Shown here: positions 49,475 to 58,393 of the stretch, piece after piece | Position numbering within the stretch: the first letter of the stretch is position 1 | Layout: every line of letters begins with the position of its first letter | Position numbers and translations under genes: made by a program | Notes under the pieces: model-generated | The model's input: only the letters and a program-made list of their open reading frames with translations | What the model was told of the DNA's origin: nothing | The model's database searches: none | From: Mesorhizobium australicum | GTDB taxonomy: Bacteria; Pseudomonadota; Alphaproteobacteria; Rhizobiales; Rhizobiaceae | Length of the DNA stretch: 64,000 nt | Direction: 5' to 3' | Assembly (NCBI RefSeq): GCF_900177325.1 | Contig: NZ_FXBL01000004.1 | Span: 4,717,501-4,781,500 of the forward strand

Positions 49475-49634
49475 CGCTCGCCTCCTCGCTCGCTGCCCGT
49501 CCATGAAACGGTTCCGCGGCCATCCGGTCAATGCGGCAGATGCGGCCGGCCGAAGAACGGAACGGCGGCCTTGCACTTCCCACCGTTTTTTAAGCACTGT
49601 CTGCTAACGCTCCCGCAGCAAGGAGTTCGAAGCG

Positions 49635-51044
49635 TTGCGTTTTTCAGCGGCCACCACCGCCGATCGCCTGTTGCCGCCCGGCCTGGCCGATCGCGCTCGC
49701 CCCCTCATGGGGAAGGTGGACGCTGTGCTTTTTTCCGACGACGACAGGGCTGAGGCCGGTCGCGTCTCGATCATCGCATTCGCCATCCGCATCCTCAGCG
49801 CATTCATCGCCTTCGTCAGCCAGGTGCTGCTGGCGCGCTGGATGGGCGCGTTCGAATACGGCATCTTCGTGCTGGTCTGGGTGACGATGATCATCCTCGG
49901 CAACCTGTCCTGCCTCGGCTTCCACACCTCGATCATCCGCTTCATCCCGGAATACCGCGAGCGCGGCGAGCTGAACGAACTGCGCGGCGTCATGCTCGCC
50001 AGCCGCCTCTTCGTGCTGATTGCCTCGACGGTGATCGCGATGATCAGCGCCGGGCTCATCCTGCTCTTCGCCGACCGGATCGAGGACTACTACATCATCC
50101 CGTTTCTGATTGGCATTTTCTGCCTGCCGATGATCGCCCTGTCGGACGTCGTGCAGGGCATCTCGCGCGCCAATGCCTGGGCCATCTCCGCGCTGTCGCC
50201 GACCTACATCGTCCGCCCCGTGCTGATCATTGCCTTCATGGGCGCGGCCCTCCTGATGGGTTACGAACCCAATGCGAGGACGGCGCTGATCGCGGCGGTC
50301 GCCGCCACCTATGCGACGACCTTGTGGCAGCTCGCCACCGTGACGACGCGGGCGGATCGCGGCATCGAGAAGGGTCCGCGCACGACCGACATGCGCGGCT
50401 GGATCGCGGTCTCCCTGCCGATCTTCCTGATCGAGGGCTTCGCCTTCATGCTGACCAATGCAGACGTGCTGATGGTGGGCGTGTTCCTGCCGCCGCACGA
50501 TGTCGCGATTTACTATGCGATGGCCAAGACGCTGGCGCTGGTGCACTTCGTCTACTTCGCGGTGAAGGCCGGCGTCGCGGCGCGCTATGCGCAGTTCACC
50601 CACGGGGCGCGGGACAAGCTCGGCGATTTTGCCCGGGAGACCGTGAACTGGACGTTCTGGCCGTCGCTGGCGATGGGCATCTTCGTGCTGGCGATCGGCC
50701 AGCCCATCCTCGCTCTGTTCGGTCCCGGATTCGAGGAAGGCTATCCCTACCTCTTCGTGCTGGTGCTGGGCGTTGTCGCCCGCTCGTCGGTCGGGCCGGC
50801 CGAAAGCCTGCTCACCATGAGCGGCAACCAGAACGTCTGCGCAGTCGTCTATGGGCTCACACTTGCGCTAAATGTCGCGCTCAACGTGATCCTGATTCCA
50901 CGCATCGGCCTGTGGGGCGCGGCGGTCGCCACCTCGGTGTCGATGGCATTCGAGGCAGCCGCTCTCTCGGTCGTCACCTGGTATCGGCTGGGCATCGTGA
51001 TGATCGTCTTTGCGCCGCGCCGCCGCGCCGGGGAGCTCGACTGA
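49635..51044 (+). CDS. polysaccharide flippase (MATE/Wzx-like)
   Basis: A 469-residue membrane protein with about 12-14 helices. The start is TTG 49635, with AGGAG 9 nt upstream. RFIPEYRERGELNELRGVM and GFAFMLTNADVLMVGVFLPP are typical of the oligosaccharide flippase family that moves lipid-linked sugars across the inner membrane. Its stop overlaps the next start (TGATG), so translation is coupled. A role in exopolysaccharide or O-antigen export is likely. Confidence 0.88.
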   Translation: MRFSAATTADRLLPPGLADRARPLMGKVDAVLFSDDDRAEAGRVSIIAFAIRILSAFIAFVSQVLLARWMGAFEYGIFVLVWVTMIILGNLSCLGFHTSIIRFIPEYRERGELNELRGVMLASRLFVLIASTVIAMISAGLILLFADRIEDYYIIPFLIGIFCLPMIALSDVVQGISRANAWAISALSPTYIVRPVLIIAFMGAALLMGYEPNARTALIAAVAATYATTLWQLATVTTRADRGIEKGPRTTDMRGWIAVSLPIFLIEGFAFMLTNADVLMVGVFLPPHDVAIYYAMAKTLALVHFVYFAVKAGVAARYAQFTHGARDKLGDFARETVNWTFWPSLAMGIFVLAIGQPILALFGPGFEEGYPYLFVLVLGVVARSSVGPAESLLTMSGNQNVCAVVYGLTLALNVALNVILIPRIGLWGAAVATSVSMAFEAAALSVVTWYRLGIVMIVFAPRRRAGELD

Positions 51045-52327
51045 TGGCCGCCAAACCGATCATGGAGGAGATGAGCGGCAGCGCCGCCGGGCCGATGATC
51101 GCGGGCCTGGCCGGCTATTCCGAGGAGCCGCAGAGCCTCGCCTTCCAGCAGATTGTCGCCCAGGACAGGCGCCCGCGCCATCTGGCGATCTATGCCGCCT
51201 CGGCCGGCTTCGAGCTGGTGGAGGAACTGGAGCATCTCAGCGCCCGCACCATCGAGCCCAACGTCTTCTTCAATCCGCGCTTCCTGGCGCCCGCCATGCC
51301 ACGGCTCGAGGATCGCGAGGTGCGGCTGGCCGTGATCCGCGACGGCGACGAGAACAGGAGCCGCCTGCGGCTGCTCGTGCCGTTCTCCATCGAGAAGCCG
51401 CCGGTGCCGCTCGGCGTCACGCTCATGCGCGCGTGGTCGAGCCCCTTCGGCCCGCTCGGCACTCCGTTGATCGACCACGACGACCCAGTCTCGGTGGTGG
51501 AGGATTTCCTCGACATGCTCGCGCGGCCGCGCCTCAAGCTGCCGAAGGTGCTCGTGCTGCCCGACATCAGGCTCGACGGCCCGGTTGCGCACGTGCTGCG
51601 CACGGTGGCGCTCGGCCGCAACCTGTCGTTCCACGAGACGCTGAAGGTTGAACGCCCCTTCCTCGAAAGCACGCTCGACGGCGACACCTATCTCAAGAAT
51701 TCGCTGCGCGCCCACCACTATCGCGAGTTCCGCCGCCTCAAGCGGCGCCTCGCCGACCACGGCGCCGTCGAATACACGATCGCCCGCCAGCCGGACGAGA
51801 TTCGCCATGGCGTCGAGGCATTCCTGTCGCTGGAGGCGTCCGGCTGGAAGGGCCGCCAGCGCACGGCGATGGCAATCGACCGCTACCGTGCCGCCTTCGC
51901 CCGCGAGGCGGTGCACGGCCTCGCAGAGCGCGACATGTGCCGCGTGCACATGCTCACCCTGAATGGCAAGGTTATCGCCTGCCTGATCGTCTTCATCGAG
52001 AACGGCTGCGCCTACACCTGGAAGACGGCGTATGACGAAGAGTATGCGGCCTATTCCCCCGGCACGCTGCTGATGATCGAGGTGACGAAGACCCATCTCG
52101 ACGATCCCAACATCGTCGCCACCGACAGCTGCGCCGTGCCCGACCACCCGGTGATGAGCCGCATCTGGAGCGAGCGCAAGCCGATCGGCACCTTCGTCCT
52201 GGCCCTGACGCCGGAAGCCGACCGCGCCGCGCGGCAGGCGACGAAGCAGCTCCATCTCTACCAGGAGACCCGCAATGTGGCGCGGATCATCCGCAACCGG
52301 CTGCGTGTCCTTCTCGGCCGCGACTGA
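51044..52327 (+). CDS. GNAT/FemAB-like acetyltransferase (CelD/BcsL type)
   Basis: A 427-residue protein whose ATG overlaps the flippase stop. The C-terminal half (about 240-400) is an Acetyltransf_6 (BioF2-like) domain: YREFRRLKRRLADHG, EASGWKGRQRTAM, and CAYTWKTAYDEEYAAYSPGTLL (split by length). Such proteins accompany polysaccharide assembly loci, where they modify glycans. No signal peptide; cytoplasmic. Its stop abuts that of the convergent acyl-CoA synthetase. Confidence 0.88.
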   Translation: MAAKPIMEEMSGSAAGPMIAGLAGYSEEPQSLAFQQIVAQDRRPRHLAIYAASAGFELVEELEHLSARTIEPNVFFNPRFLAPAMPRLEDREVRLAVIRDGDENRSRLRLLVPFSIEKPPVPLGVTLMRAWSSPFGPLGTPLIDHDDPVSVVEDFLDMLARPRLKLPKVLVLPDIRLDGPVAHVLRTVALGRNLSFHETLKVERPFLESTLDGDTYLKNSLRAHHYREFRRLKRRLADHGAVEYTIARQPDEIRHGVEAFLSLEASGWKGRQRTAMAIDRYRAAFAREAVHGLAERDMCRVHMLTLNGKVIACLIVFIENGCAYTWKTAYDEEYAAYSPGTLLMIEVTKTHLDDPNIVATDSCAVPDHPVMSRIWSERKPIGTFVLALTPEADRAARQATKQLHLYQETRNVARIIRNRLRVLLGRD

Positions 52328-54013
52328 TCAGGCGCTCTCCGCCTCGCGCTTGGCGCGGTCGCGGAAGATACGGCGTATCACCTTGCCGGTGGTGGTGAGC
52401 GGCATGGAATCGACGAACTCCACTTCGCGCGGATATTCGTGCGCCGACAGCCGCTCGCGCACAAAGGCACTGATCTCGCTTTTCAGCGTATCGCTCGCCT
52501 CCACCCCCTCCTTGAGCACGACATAGGCCTTGACGATCTCGGTGCGCAGCGCGTCGGGCTTGCCGACGGCCGCCGCGAGCGCGACGGACGGATGGCCGAC
52601 GAGGCAGTCCTCGATCTCGCCGGGGCCGATGCGATAGCCTGCCGAGGTGATGACATCGTCGTCGCGGCCGAAGAACTGGATATAGCCGTCGGCATCCATG
52701 ATCCCCTGGTCGCCCGTGGTCATCCAGTCCCCTATGAACTTTTTCGCGGTCGCCTCGGGACTGTCCCAATATTCGAGGAACATCACCGGATCGGGCCGCA
52801 GCACCGCGATCTGCCCCGCCTCGCCGGCCGGCATCGGCCGCCCATCCGCATCGATGATCGCGACGGTATGGCCTGGCACGGCCTTGCCGATCGTGCCGGG
52901 GCGGCTGACGCCGACAAGCGCCGAGGAGGCGATCACGGCATTGCACTCCGTCTGGCCGTAGAACTCGTTGACCGGCAGCCCGAGCGCCCCTTCCGCCCAT
53001 TCCCAAGTCTCGCGGCCGAGCGATTCGCCCGCCGAACCGACGCTGCGCAGCACATGCGAGAAGCGCGTCGGAATGTCCGGCACCGACTTCAGCATCCTCA
53101 GCGCTGTCGGCGGGATGAAGGCGTTGCGCACTTTCATCCGCTCGACGAGCAGAAGGGCGGCTTCCGGATCGAACTTCTCGAAGCGCGCACAGACGACTGG
53201 AATGCCGAGGTAAAGTGACGGCAGCAGTGCGTTAAGCAGCCCGCCCGCCCAGGCCCAGTCGGCCGGCGTCCACATCAGGTCGCCCGCCTGCGGCAGGAAC
53301 TCGTAGGCCATCTGCAGCCCCGGCAGGTGCCCGAGCAGCACTCGGTGGCCATGCAGAGCGCCCTTGGGCGGGCCGGTGGTGCCGGAGGTGAAGATCATCA
53401 TCGCCGGATCGTCCGGCGTGGTGTCCTCCGGTTGAAAAGAGGTAGAGGCGCCGGCCAAGAGCGCTTCGAAGCCAAGGGCCCTGCCGTCCCGTCCGTCGAC
53501 GGAAACGACCAGTTCCAGATCCGGCAGCCGCGCGCTAATGCGCGAAACCTTCGCCAGCCCCGCCGCATTTGTGACGATCGCCCTGGCGCCGGCCGTCTGC
53601 AGCCGGTATTCCAGCGCCTCGACGCCGAACAGCAACGCCAGCGGCACCGCGATCGCGCCGAGCTTGTAGATGGCAACATGCGCGATCGCGGTCTCGAAGC
53701 CCTGCGGCAGCAGCAGCGCGACCCGGTCGCCGCGGCGCACGCCGCGTACCTTGAGCGCATTGGCGAAGGCGTTGGAGCGTTCGGCCAGCGCGCCGAAGGT
53801 CAGCATCCCGGGCTGTTCCTCGCCGCGATATTCGATCAGCGCGACCCGGTTCGGCTCCTGGCGCGCCCAGGCATCGGATACGGAAACGCCGATGTTGAAG
53901 CGCTCAGGAATCTGCCAGCGGAAACGGCTGGCGAGGTCGGCATAGTTGTCGCTGCGCTGGAGCAAGGTCGTGGAAAGCCTCCGCCGCTGGTCGTCCGGGA
54001 ACGGCGCGAACAA
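52328..54013 (-). CDS. AMP-dependent acyl-CoA synthetase
   Basis: A 561-residue ligase. Motifs: MIFTSGTTGPPKGALHGH (AMP/phosphate loop), NEFYGQTECN, GYRIGPGEIE and the catalytic Lys in TTTGKVIRRIF. Length and the N-terminal FRWQIPERFNIGVSVSDAWA match the acetyl- or medium-chain acyl-CoA synthetase branch. The start is uncertain: TTG 54013 lacks a clear ribosome binding site and lies 45 bp from the 3' end of the sRNA, which is on the same strand. Confidence 0.92.
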   Translation of the reverse strand: MFAPFPDDQRRRLSTTLLQRSDNYADLASRFRWQIPERFNIGVSVSDAWARQEPNRVALIEYRGEEQPGMLTFGALAERSNAFANALKVRGVRRGDRVALLLPQGFETAIAHVAIYKLGAIAVPLALLFGVEALEYRLQTAGARAIVTNAAGLAKVSRISARLPDLELVVSVDGRDGRALGFEALLAGASTSFQPEDTTPDDPAMMIFTSGTTGPPKGALHGHRVLLGHLPGLQMAYEFLPQAGDLMWTPADWAWAGGLLNALLPSLYLGIPVVCARFEKFDPEAALLLVERMKVRNAFIPPTALRMLKSVPDIPTRFSHVLRSVGSAGESLGRETWEWAEGALGLPVNEFYGQTECNAVIASSALVGVSRPGTIGKAVPGHTVAIIDADGRPMPAGEAGQIAVLRPDPVMFLEYWDSPEATAKKFIGDWMTTGDQGIMDADGYIQFFGRDDDVITSAGYRIGPGEIEDCLVGHPSVALAAAVGKPDALRTEIVKAYVVLKEGVEASDTLKSEISAFVRERLSAHEYPREVEFVDSMPLTTTGKVIRRIFRDRAKREAESA

Positions 54014-54058
54014 AACGCCCGTCGGAAGCGGGTGTCAACGTTTCTTTCGCAGTGCAAC

Positions 54059-54168
54059 AAAAAAGCCCGCCGCGGGAGGAGGTGCGGCGGGCTTGATTTG
54101 ATTGCGGCGCGGGAGGAGGTGCACCGCAACTCTGTTGGCTCTCTGGGAGGAGGTAGATCACCAACAAC
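54059..54168 (-). ncRNA. alpha-r14 (NfeR1-like) small RNA with three anti-Shine-Dalgarno loops
   Basis: On the minus strand three hairpins each expose the same 10-nt loop, ACCUCCUCCC (54145-54154, 54111-54120 and 54074-54083). The stems are GUUGG/CCAAC with an inner pairing; a 9-bp stem UUGCGGUGC/GCGCCGCAA including one G-U; and a perfect 11-bp stem AAGCCCGCCGC/GCGGCGGGCUU. The last stem is followed by a U run (54059-54064), a Rho-independent terminator. The CCUCCUCCC loops are the hallmark of the rhizobial alpha-r14 family, which represses mRNAs by pairing with their Shine-Dalgarno sequences. A matching promoter lies directly upstream. Length is about 110 nt. Confidence 0.87.
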
Positions 54169-54172
54169 GCGA

Positions 54173-54201
54173 AGATAGGATTCGGCCCCGATTCAAACAA
54201 G
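54173..54201 (-). promoter_or_regulatory. promoter of the alpha-r14 sRNA
   Basis: On the minus strand CTTGTT (-35, 54196-54201) and CTATCT (-10, 54173-54178) are spaced by 17 bp, close to the alphaproteobacterial housekeeping consensus CTTGAC-N17-CTATAT. The predicted start is near 54166-54168. Confidence 0.6.
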
Positions 54202-54317
54202 CGCCAATTCTGCATGGCTGATCTGCAATTTTGCAATGCAGCATAACTGTTAGCGCATGCAGCATGAGCAATTGCCCGCAGAATGGGCGAAAACGACTCA
54301 TGGAGGAAATGGGCGAT

Positions 54318-54402
54318 TGGTGCCCCCTGCCGGGATCGAACCAGCACTCCTCTCGGAACCTGATTTTGAGTCAGGCGCGTCTACCAGTTCCGCCAAGGGG
54401 GC
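54318..54402 (-). tRNA. tRNA-Leu (CAA)
   Basis: On the minus strand a full cloverleaf: acceptor GCCCCCU/AGGGGGC, D-arm GGCGGAACUGGUAGACGC, anticodon stem CCUGA/UCAGG with loop CUCAAAA giving anticodon CAA, a long class II variable arm (UUCCGAGAGGAGU), T-loop GGUUCGAUCCC and an encoded CCA (54318-54320). The long variable arm confirms leucine. Confidence 0.97.
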
Positions 54403-54578
54403 GCGCCGCCGGACGAAATCCGGGGCGACGGCTGCGGACTATACTTTCGCGCCCCTTTCCGTCAACCGGTCTTCGCACTGCGCGCGGAAGTCGCGGGCTT
54501 GTGAAGCGCCGCGGTCTTGCATTTGACGCGAACATGGCGTTGCTCGCGGCCGATATCCCTGCCGGAGCGACCCGACCC

Positions 54579-55085
54579 ATGTCTCTTGCCTCCCCGATCG
54601 GCGAAACCCAGAAATGGGCGGCACTCGCCCTTCTCCTCGGCATGGCGGCGACCGTCGGCACCGCGCTCGGCTTCGAGCATATCGGCGGCTACATTCCCTG
54701 CATGCTCTGCCTCCAGCAGCGCATCCCTTACTACATAGGCGTGCCGGTGATGGCGCTGGCGCTGGTTGCGATCTGGCTGCGCTGGCCGCCGATCGTCGCC
54801 CGCCTCCTGCTTCTGGCAGGCGCGCTGCTAATGACGGTCGGCCTCGGCCTCGCGATTTATCACTCCGGCGTCGAGTGGCACTGGTGGCCGGGTCCCTCGA
54901 GTTGCGGCGCGGTCGTTGCCCCGCAGGGCAGTGGCAACGGCGTGCTCGACCAGCTGAACACGCTGATCCCGCCTTCCTGCGACGAGGCGGCCGGCCGATT
55001 CCTTGGCCTGTCCTTCGCCGGCTGGAACGTGCTGGCGAGCGCCTTGTGGGCAGCGGTTGGGTATAGGGCAGCGTTCAGGCGCTGA
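54579..55085 (+). CDS. dsbB: disulfide bond formation protein DsbB family
   Basis: A 168-residue four-helix membrane protein; ATG 54579 preferred (ATG 54534 is possible). The first periplasmic Cys pair is in PCMLCLQQR (near residues 45-53), the quinone-coupled pair; the second is in SSCGAVV and PPSCDEA. It re-oxidises DsbA using ubiquinone. It follows tRNA-Leu, transcribed in the opposite direction. Confidence 0.93.
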   Translation: MSLASPIGETQKWAALALLLGMAATVGTALGFEHIGGYIPCMLCLQQRIPYYIGVPVMALALVAIWLRWPPIVARLLLLAGALLMTVGLGLAIYHSGVEWHWWPGPSSCGAVVAPQGSGNGVLDQLNTLIPPSCDEAAGRFLGLSFAGWNVLASALWAAVGYRAAFRR

Positions 55086-55115
55086 TTCCTCTCTCCGTGA
55101 ACGGGGAGAGGGGAG

Positions 55116-55673
55116 CTAGGGCTCCAGCTCCACGTCCCAGTAGAGATAGTCCATCCAGCTTTCGTGCAGATGGTTGGGCGGGAAGAGCCGGCCGTTGTTG
55201 TGCAGGTCGTGCACGGTCGGGTGAAAAGGCTTCTGCATCGGCCACATCTTCGCCTGCGCCGGCAGCATGCCGCCCTTGCGGAGATTGCAGGGCGAGCACG
55301 CCGCAACCACGTTCTCCCAGGTCGTCGCTCCGCCGCAGCGGCGCGGGATGACATGGTCGAAGGTGAGATCCTCCGGCGAGCCGCAGTACTGGCACTGGAA
55401 GCGATCGCGCAGGAACACGTTGAAGCGGGTGAAAGCCGGGTTGCGCGACGGCTTCACATAGCTCTTGAGGCAGACCACTGAAGGCAGCTTCATCGAGAAG
55501 GTCGGGGACGAGACGGAGTGGTCGTACTCGGCGACGATGTTCACCCGATCGAGGAACACGGCCTTGATCGCGTCCTGCCAGGACCAGAGCGACAGCGGGT
55601 AATAGCTGAGCGGACGGTAGTCCGCATTCAGCACCAGTGCCGGCAAACCATCTGGCGAGACATGAACTGTCAC
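55116..55673 (-). CDS. HNH endonuclease
   Basis: A 185-residue protein from GTG 55673 with AGGAG 9 nt upstream; a longer frame lacks a ribosome binding site. The HNH core is CQYCGSPEDLTFDHVIPRR (first Cys pair and catalytic His), followed by TWENVVAACSPCNLRKGG (Asn and second Cys pair). The family is ubiquitous in alphaproteobacteria as a chromosomal single gene of unknown role, not linked to phage. Confidence 0.92.
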   Translation of the reverse strand: MTVHVSPDGLPALVLNADYRPLSYYPLSLWSWQDAIKAVFLDRVNIVAEYDHSVSSPTFSMKLPSVVCLKSYVKPSRNPAFTRFNVFLRDRFQCQYCGSPEDLTFDHVIPRRCGGATTWENVVAACSPCNLRKGGMLPAQAKMWPMQKPFHPTVHDLHNNGRLFPPNHLHESWMDYLYWDVELEP

Positions 55674-55784
55674 GTCGCGTTTCTCCTGAGGCCCGAAGCG
55701 TTCGGCGAGGATACTGTAAGCGAGACGTGACAGGATTGTGAAGCGAAGAAAGTGGCTGGACTGTTGCCGCAAAGCCCCATTTGT

Positions 55785-56453
55785 TCAGTTTTTTTCTAGG
55801 TTTAGCGCCGTTTCGGCCGCCGGCGCGGCCTCCCGGCCCTTGAGATGGCGGTAGTAGGCCCAGAACAGGCGCGCCGCGACCGCCCGCCACGGCGCCCATG
55901 ATTCGGCGATCGCAATCAGTGCCTTTTCGCCCGGACGAGGGTCGATGCCGAGTGCGGCGCCCACCGCCGACTGGAGCGCCACGTCGCGCGCGGGGAACAC
56001 GTCCGGGTGCCCGGCGCAGGTCAGGAGATAGACCTCCGCCGTCCAGCGCCCGATGCCCGGAACGGCGCTCAGCGAGGCGATCGCTGCCTCCCCGTCCGCC
56101 TCGCAGAGGGCGGAGAGATCAAGCCCGTCGCGCACCGCGCGCGACAAAGCGAGCACCGTCGCCTGCTTGGGGCGCGACAGGCCCGCCTGGCGGAAGAGAT
56201 CAGGATCGGCCCCGAGTACGGCCTGCGGAGTCAGCGGCGCGATAAGCGACACCAGCCGGGCGAGGATCGCGTCCGCGCTGGCCCGCGACACTTGCTGCGA
56301 GACGACGATCGAGACGAGACTCGAAAAGCCCGGCGAGGACAGCCGTAGCGGAATGTCGCCCGCTGCTGCGCGGATCGCAACCAGCCGCGGATCGGCGCCG
56401 ACGAGCGCGTCGAGCGCCTCGACGATGTCGGAATCACTGGAAATCCGCCGCAT
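55785..56453 (-). CDS. DNA-3-methyladenine glycosylase II (AlkA-like)
   Basis: A 222-residue base-excision repair enzyme from ATG 56453. The helix-hairpin-helix is LSAVPGIGRWTAEVYLL with the catalytic Asp in FPARDVALQ, the HhH-GPD signature. An upstream MSRASADAIL-like helix (SQQVSRASADAIL) completes the fold. It lacks the AlkA N-terminal domain, as in the short rhizobial version. It removes alkylated purines. Confidence 0.93.
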   Translation of the reverse strand: MRRISSDSDIVEALDALVGADPRLVAIRAAAGDIPLRLSSPGFSSLVSIVVSQQVSRASADAILARLVSLIAPLTPQAVLGADPDLFRQAGLSRPKQATVLALSRAVRDGLDLSALCEADGEAAIASLSAVPGIGRWTAEVYLLTCAGHPDVFPARDVALQSAVGAALGIDPRPGEKALIAIAESWAPWRAVAARLFWAYYRHLKGREAAPAAETALNLEKN

Positions 56454-56545
56454 CCGCTTTCTTTTCCTCCAACGCAAAAAGCCGTAGCAATGAACCGGCG
56501 AAGGCGGCAATGCCTTCGAGTCCCATTCCACCCAGCAGGACAGAC

Positions 56546-57430
56546 GTGGCGAGTCCACCCGTTTTCCGTTTTGCCCCGAGCCCCAATGGCGAGCTTCATC
56601 TCGGCCATGCCCGCTCGGCGCTCCTGAACCAGCGGCTGGCGCGCGAAGCCGGCGGGCGCTTCCTGCTGCGCATCGAGGACATCGACCTCGCCCGCTGCAC
56701 GCCGGAGTTCGAGGCCGGCATCTATCGCGATCTCGAATGGCTGAAGATCGAATGGGAAAAGCCGGTGCGCCGCCAGTCGGAGCATTTCGTCGACTACGCG
56801 GCCGCGCTCGAACGCCTGAAGGCGATGGGCGTCGTCTACCCCTCCTTCATGAGCCGGGGGCAGATCCGCGACCACATCGCCGAACACGAAACGCCGTCGC
56901 GCCGCTGGCCGCGCGATCCGGACGGTGCGCCGCTCTATCCTCACGTCGACCGTGCCCTCACCCGCCGCGAACGGCAGAAGCGAATTGCGTCCGGCGCGCC
57001 GCATGCCTGGCGCCTCGACGTGGCGGCGGCGATGGAGACGGCCGCGGAGAAACTCACCTGGACGGAACTAGGCGCCGGACCGCTGGGCGAGACCGGAAAG
57101 GTTACCGCCCGCCCTGAGATCTGGGGCGACGTGATCCTGTCGCGGTCCGACGCGCCGGCGAGCTACCACCTCTCGGTGACGGTTGACGATGCGATCCAAG
57201 GCATCACCGACGTGGTGCGCGGCCAGGATCTCTTCCATGCGACCGCGATCCATCGCCTGCTGCAATCGCTGCTCGGCCTTCCCGTGCCCCGCTATCGGCA
57301 CCACAGCCTGATCGTCGGCGAGGACGGCCGCAAGCTCGCCAAGAGTCGGCGCGACACGGGGCTCAGGGCACTGCGCGAGAGCGGGATGAGCGCAAAGGAA
57401 GTTCGCGCGCTGGCGCTGGAAGGGCTGTGA
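56546..57430 (+). CDS. gluQRS: glutamyl-Q tRNA(Asp) synthetase
   Basis: A roughly 294-residue GluRS paralogue without anticodon-binding domain. GTG 56546 preferred; ATG 56510 adds 12 residues. The class I HIGH equivalent is HLGHAR (FAPSPNGELHLGHARSALL, split for length) and the KMSKS equivalent is KLAKS. It glutamylates queuosine 34 of tRNA-Asp. The usual zinc ligands of the family (YPCxC-type) are replaced here: YPSFMSRGQIRDH has no Cys. It is divergent from alkA. Confidence 0.92.
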   Translation: MASPPVFRFAPSPNGELHLGHARSALLNQRLAREAGGRFLLRIEDIDLARCTPEFEAGIYRDLEWLKIEWEKPVRRQSEHFVDYAAALERLKAMGVVYPSFMSRGQIRDHIAEHETPSRRWPRDPDGAPLYPHVDRALTRRERQKRIASGAPHAWRLDVAAAMETAAEKLTWTELGAGPLGETGKVTARPEIWGDVILSRSDAPASYHLSVTVDDAIQGITDVVRGQDLFHATAIHRLLQSLLGLPVPRYRHHSLIVGEDGRKLAKSRRDTGLRALRESGMSAKEVRALALEGL

Positions 57431-57520
57431 TCCGCTACCAGGGCGTGGACCAGCCGTTTCGCTTTGCCTGCGAGGGCCGGTTGACATAGAGCGGACCGGC
57501 ATCGCGAACGGAATACCCCT

Positions 57521-58393
57521 ATGACCTCGCCGACATCCTTGGTTCCAGCGCTGTTCGTCGTGCTCTGGGCGACGGGCTTCATCGGCGCGCGCTATGCAAT
57601 GCCTTGGGCGGAACCCTTCTCCTTTCTCGCTGTGCGCTTCGGCCTGACGATGCTCATCATCGGCGGAATCGTTGTCGCGACCGGCGCGCGCCGGGCAGAT
57701 TGGCGCGGCGCAGCCCACGCCGCCTTCGCCGGCGCGCTCATGCATGGCGTCTATCTCGGCGGCACCTTCTGGGCGATCCGCCACGGCATGACGGCAGGCT
57801 TTTCCGCGCTCATCGTCGGCCTGCAGCCGCTGATCACCGCTCTCGTCGCGGGGATGGCGCTCGGCGAGCGCGTCGATACGCGCAACTGGCTGGGCCTCGG
57901 CCTGGGCTTCGTCGGCGTAGTGATCGTGATCTGGCCGAAGCTGGGCGCTGCGACGGATGCGCTCACGCCCGCCGCGCTCGGCGCAATGGTGTTCGGCGTC
58001 GTCGCGATGAGCGTCGGCACGATCTGGCAGAAGCGGTTCGTCGGCGGCCTTGATCTCGTCACCGGCAGCTTCTGGCAATATGTCGGTGCGACCGGCCTGA
58101 TGGCAGCGATGTCGCTGCTGCTGGAGACGCGCACCTTCGTGCTGACCGGCGAACTGGTCTTCGCGCTCGTCTGGCTGGTGCTGGTGCTGTCGATCGGCGC
58201 GATTTTCCTTCTCATGTATCTCATCCGCGAAGGATCGGTCGCGAAGGTGTCATCGCTGTTCTACCTCGTGCCCGCGGTGACCGCGCTGATGGCATGGCCG
58301 CTGTTCGGCGAGACGCTTACGCTCGTGCAGATCGCAGGCATGGCGGTCGCGACGGCCGGCGTGGCGCTCGCCACCTCATCCCGCGATGCGTGA
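57521..58393 (+). CDS. DMT family transporter (EamA)
   Basis: A 290-residue protein with ten predicted helices and two EamA repeats (about 5-135 and 150-285). It begins LVPALFVVLWATGFIGARYAM, the family's usual first helix. The substrate is probably an amino acid or metabolite exported from the cytoplasm. Its 3' end overlaps the convergent YihY gene by 18 bp. Confidence 0.92.
   Translation: MTSPTSLVPALFVVLWATGFIGARYAMPWAEPFSFLAVRFGLTMLIIGGIVVATGARRADWRGAAHAAFAGALMHGVYLGGTFWAIRHGMTAGFSALIVGLQPLITALVAGMALGERVDTRNWLGLGLGFVGVVIVIWPKLGAATDALTPAALGAMVFGVVAMSVGTIWQKRFVGGLDLVTGSFWQYVGATGLMAAMSLLLETRTFVLTGELVFALVWLVLVLSIGAIFLLMYLIREGSVAKVSSLFYLVPAVTALMAWPLFGETLTLVQIAGMAVATAGVALATSSRDA

Noticed and set aside
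54074..54154. Three GGGAGGAGGT sites on the + strand as ribosome binding sites of tiny genes
   Set aside because: No start codons with open frames follow them. They are the complement of the sRNA loops on the minus strand.
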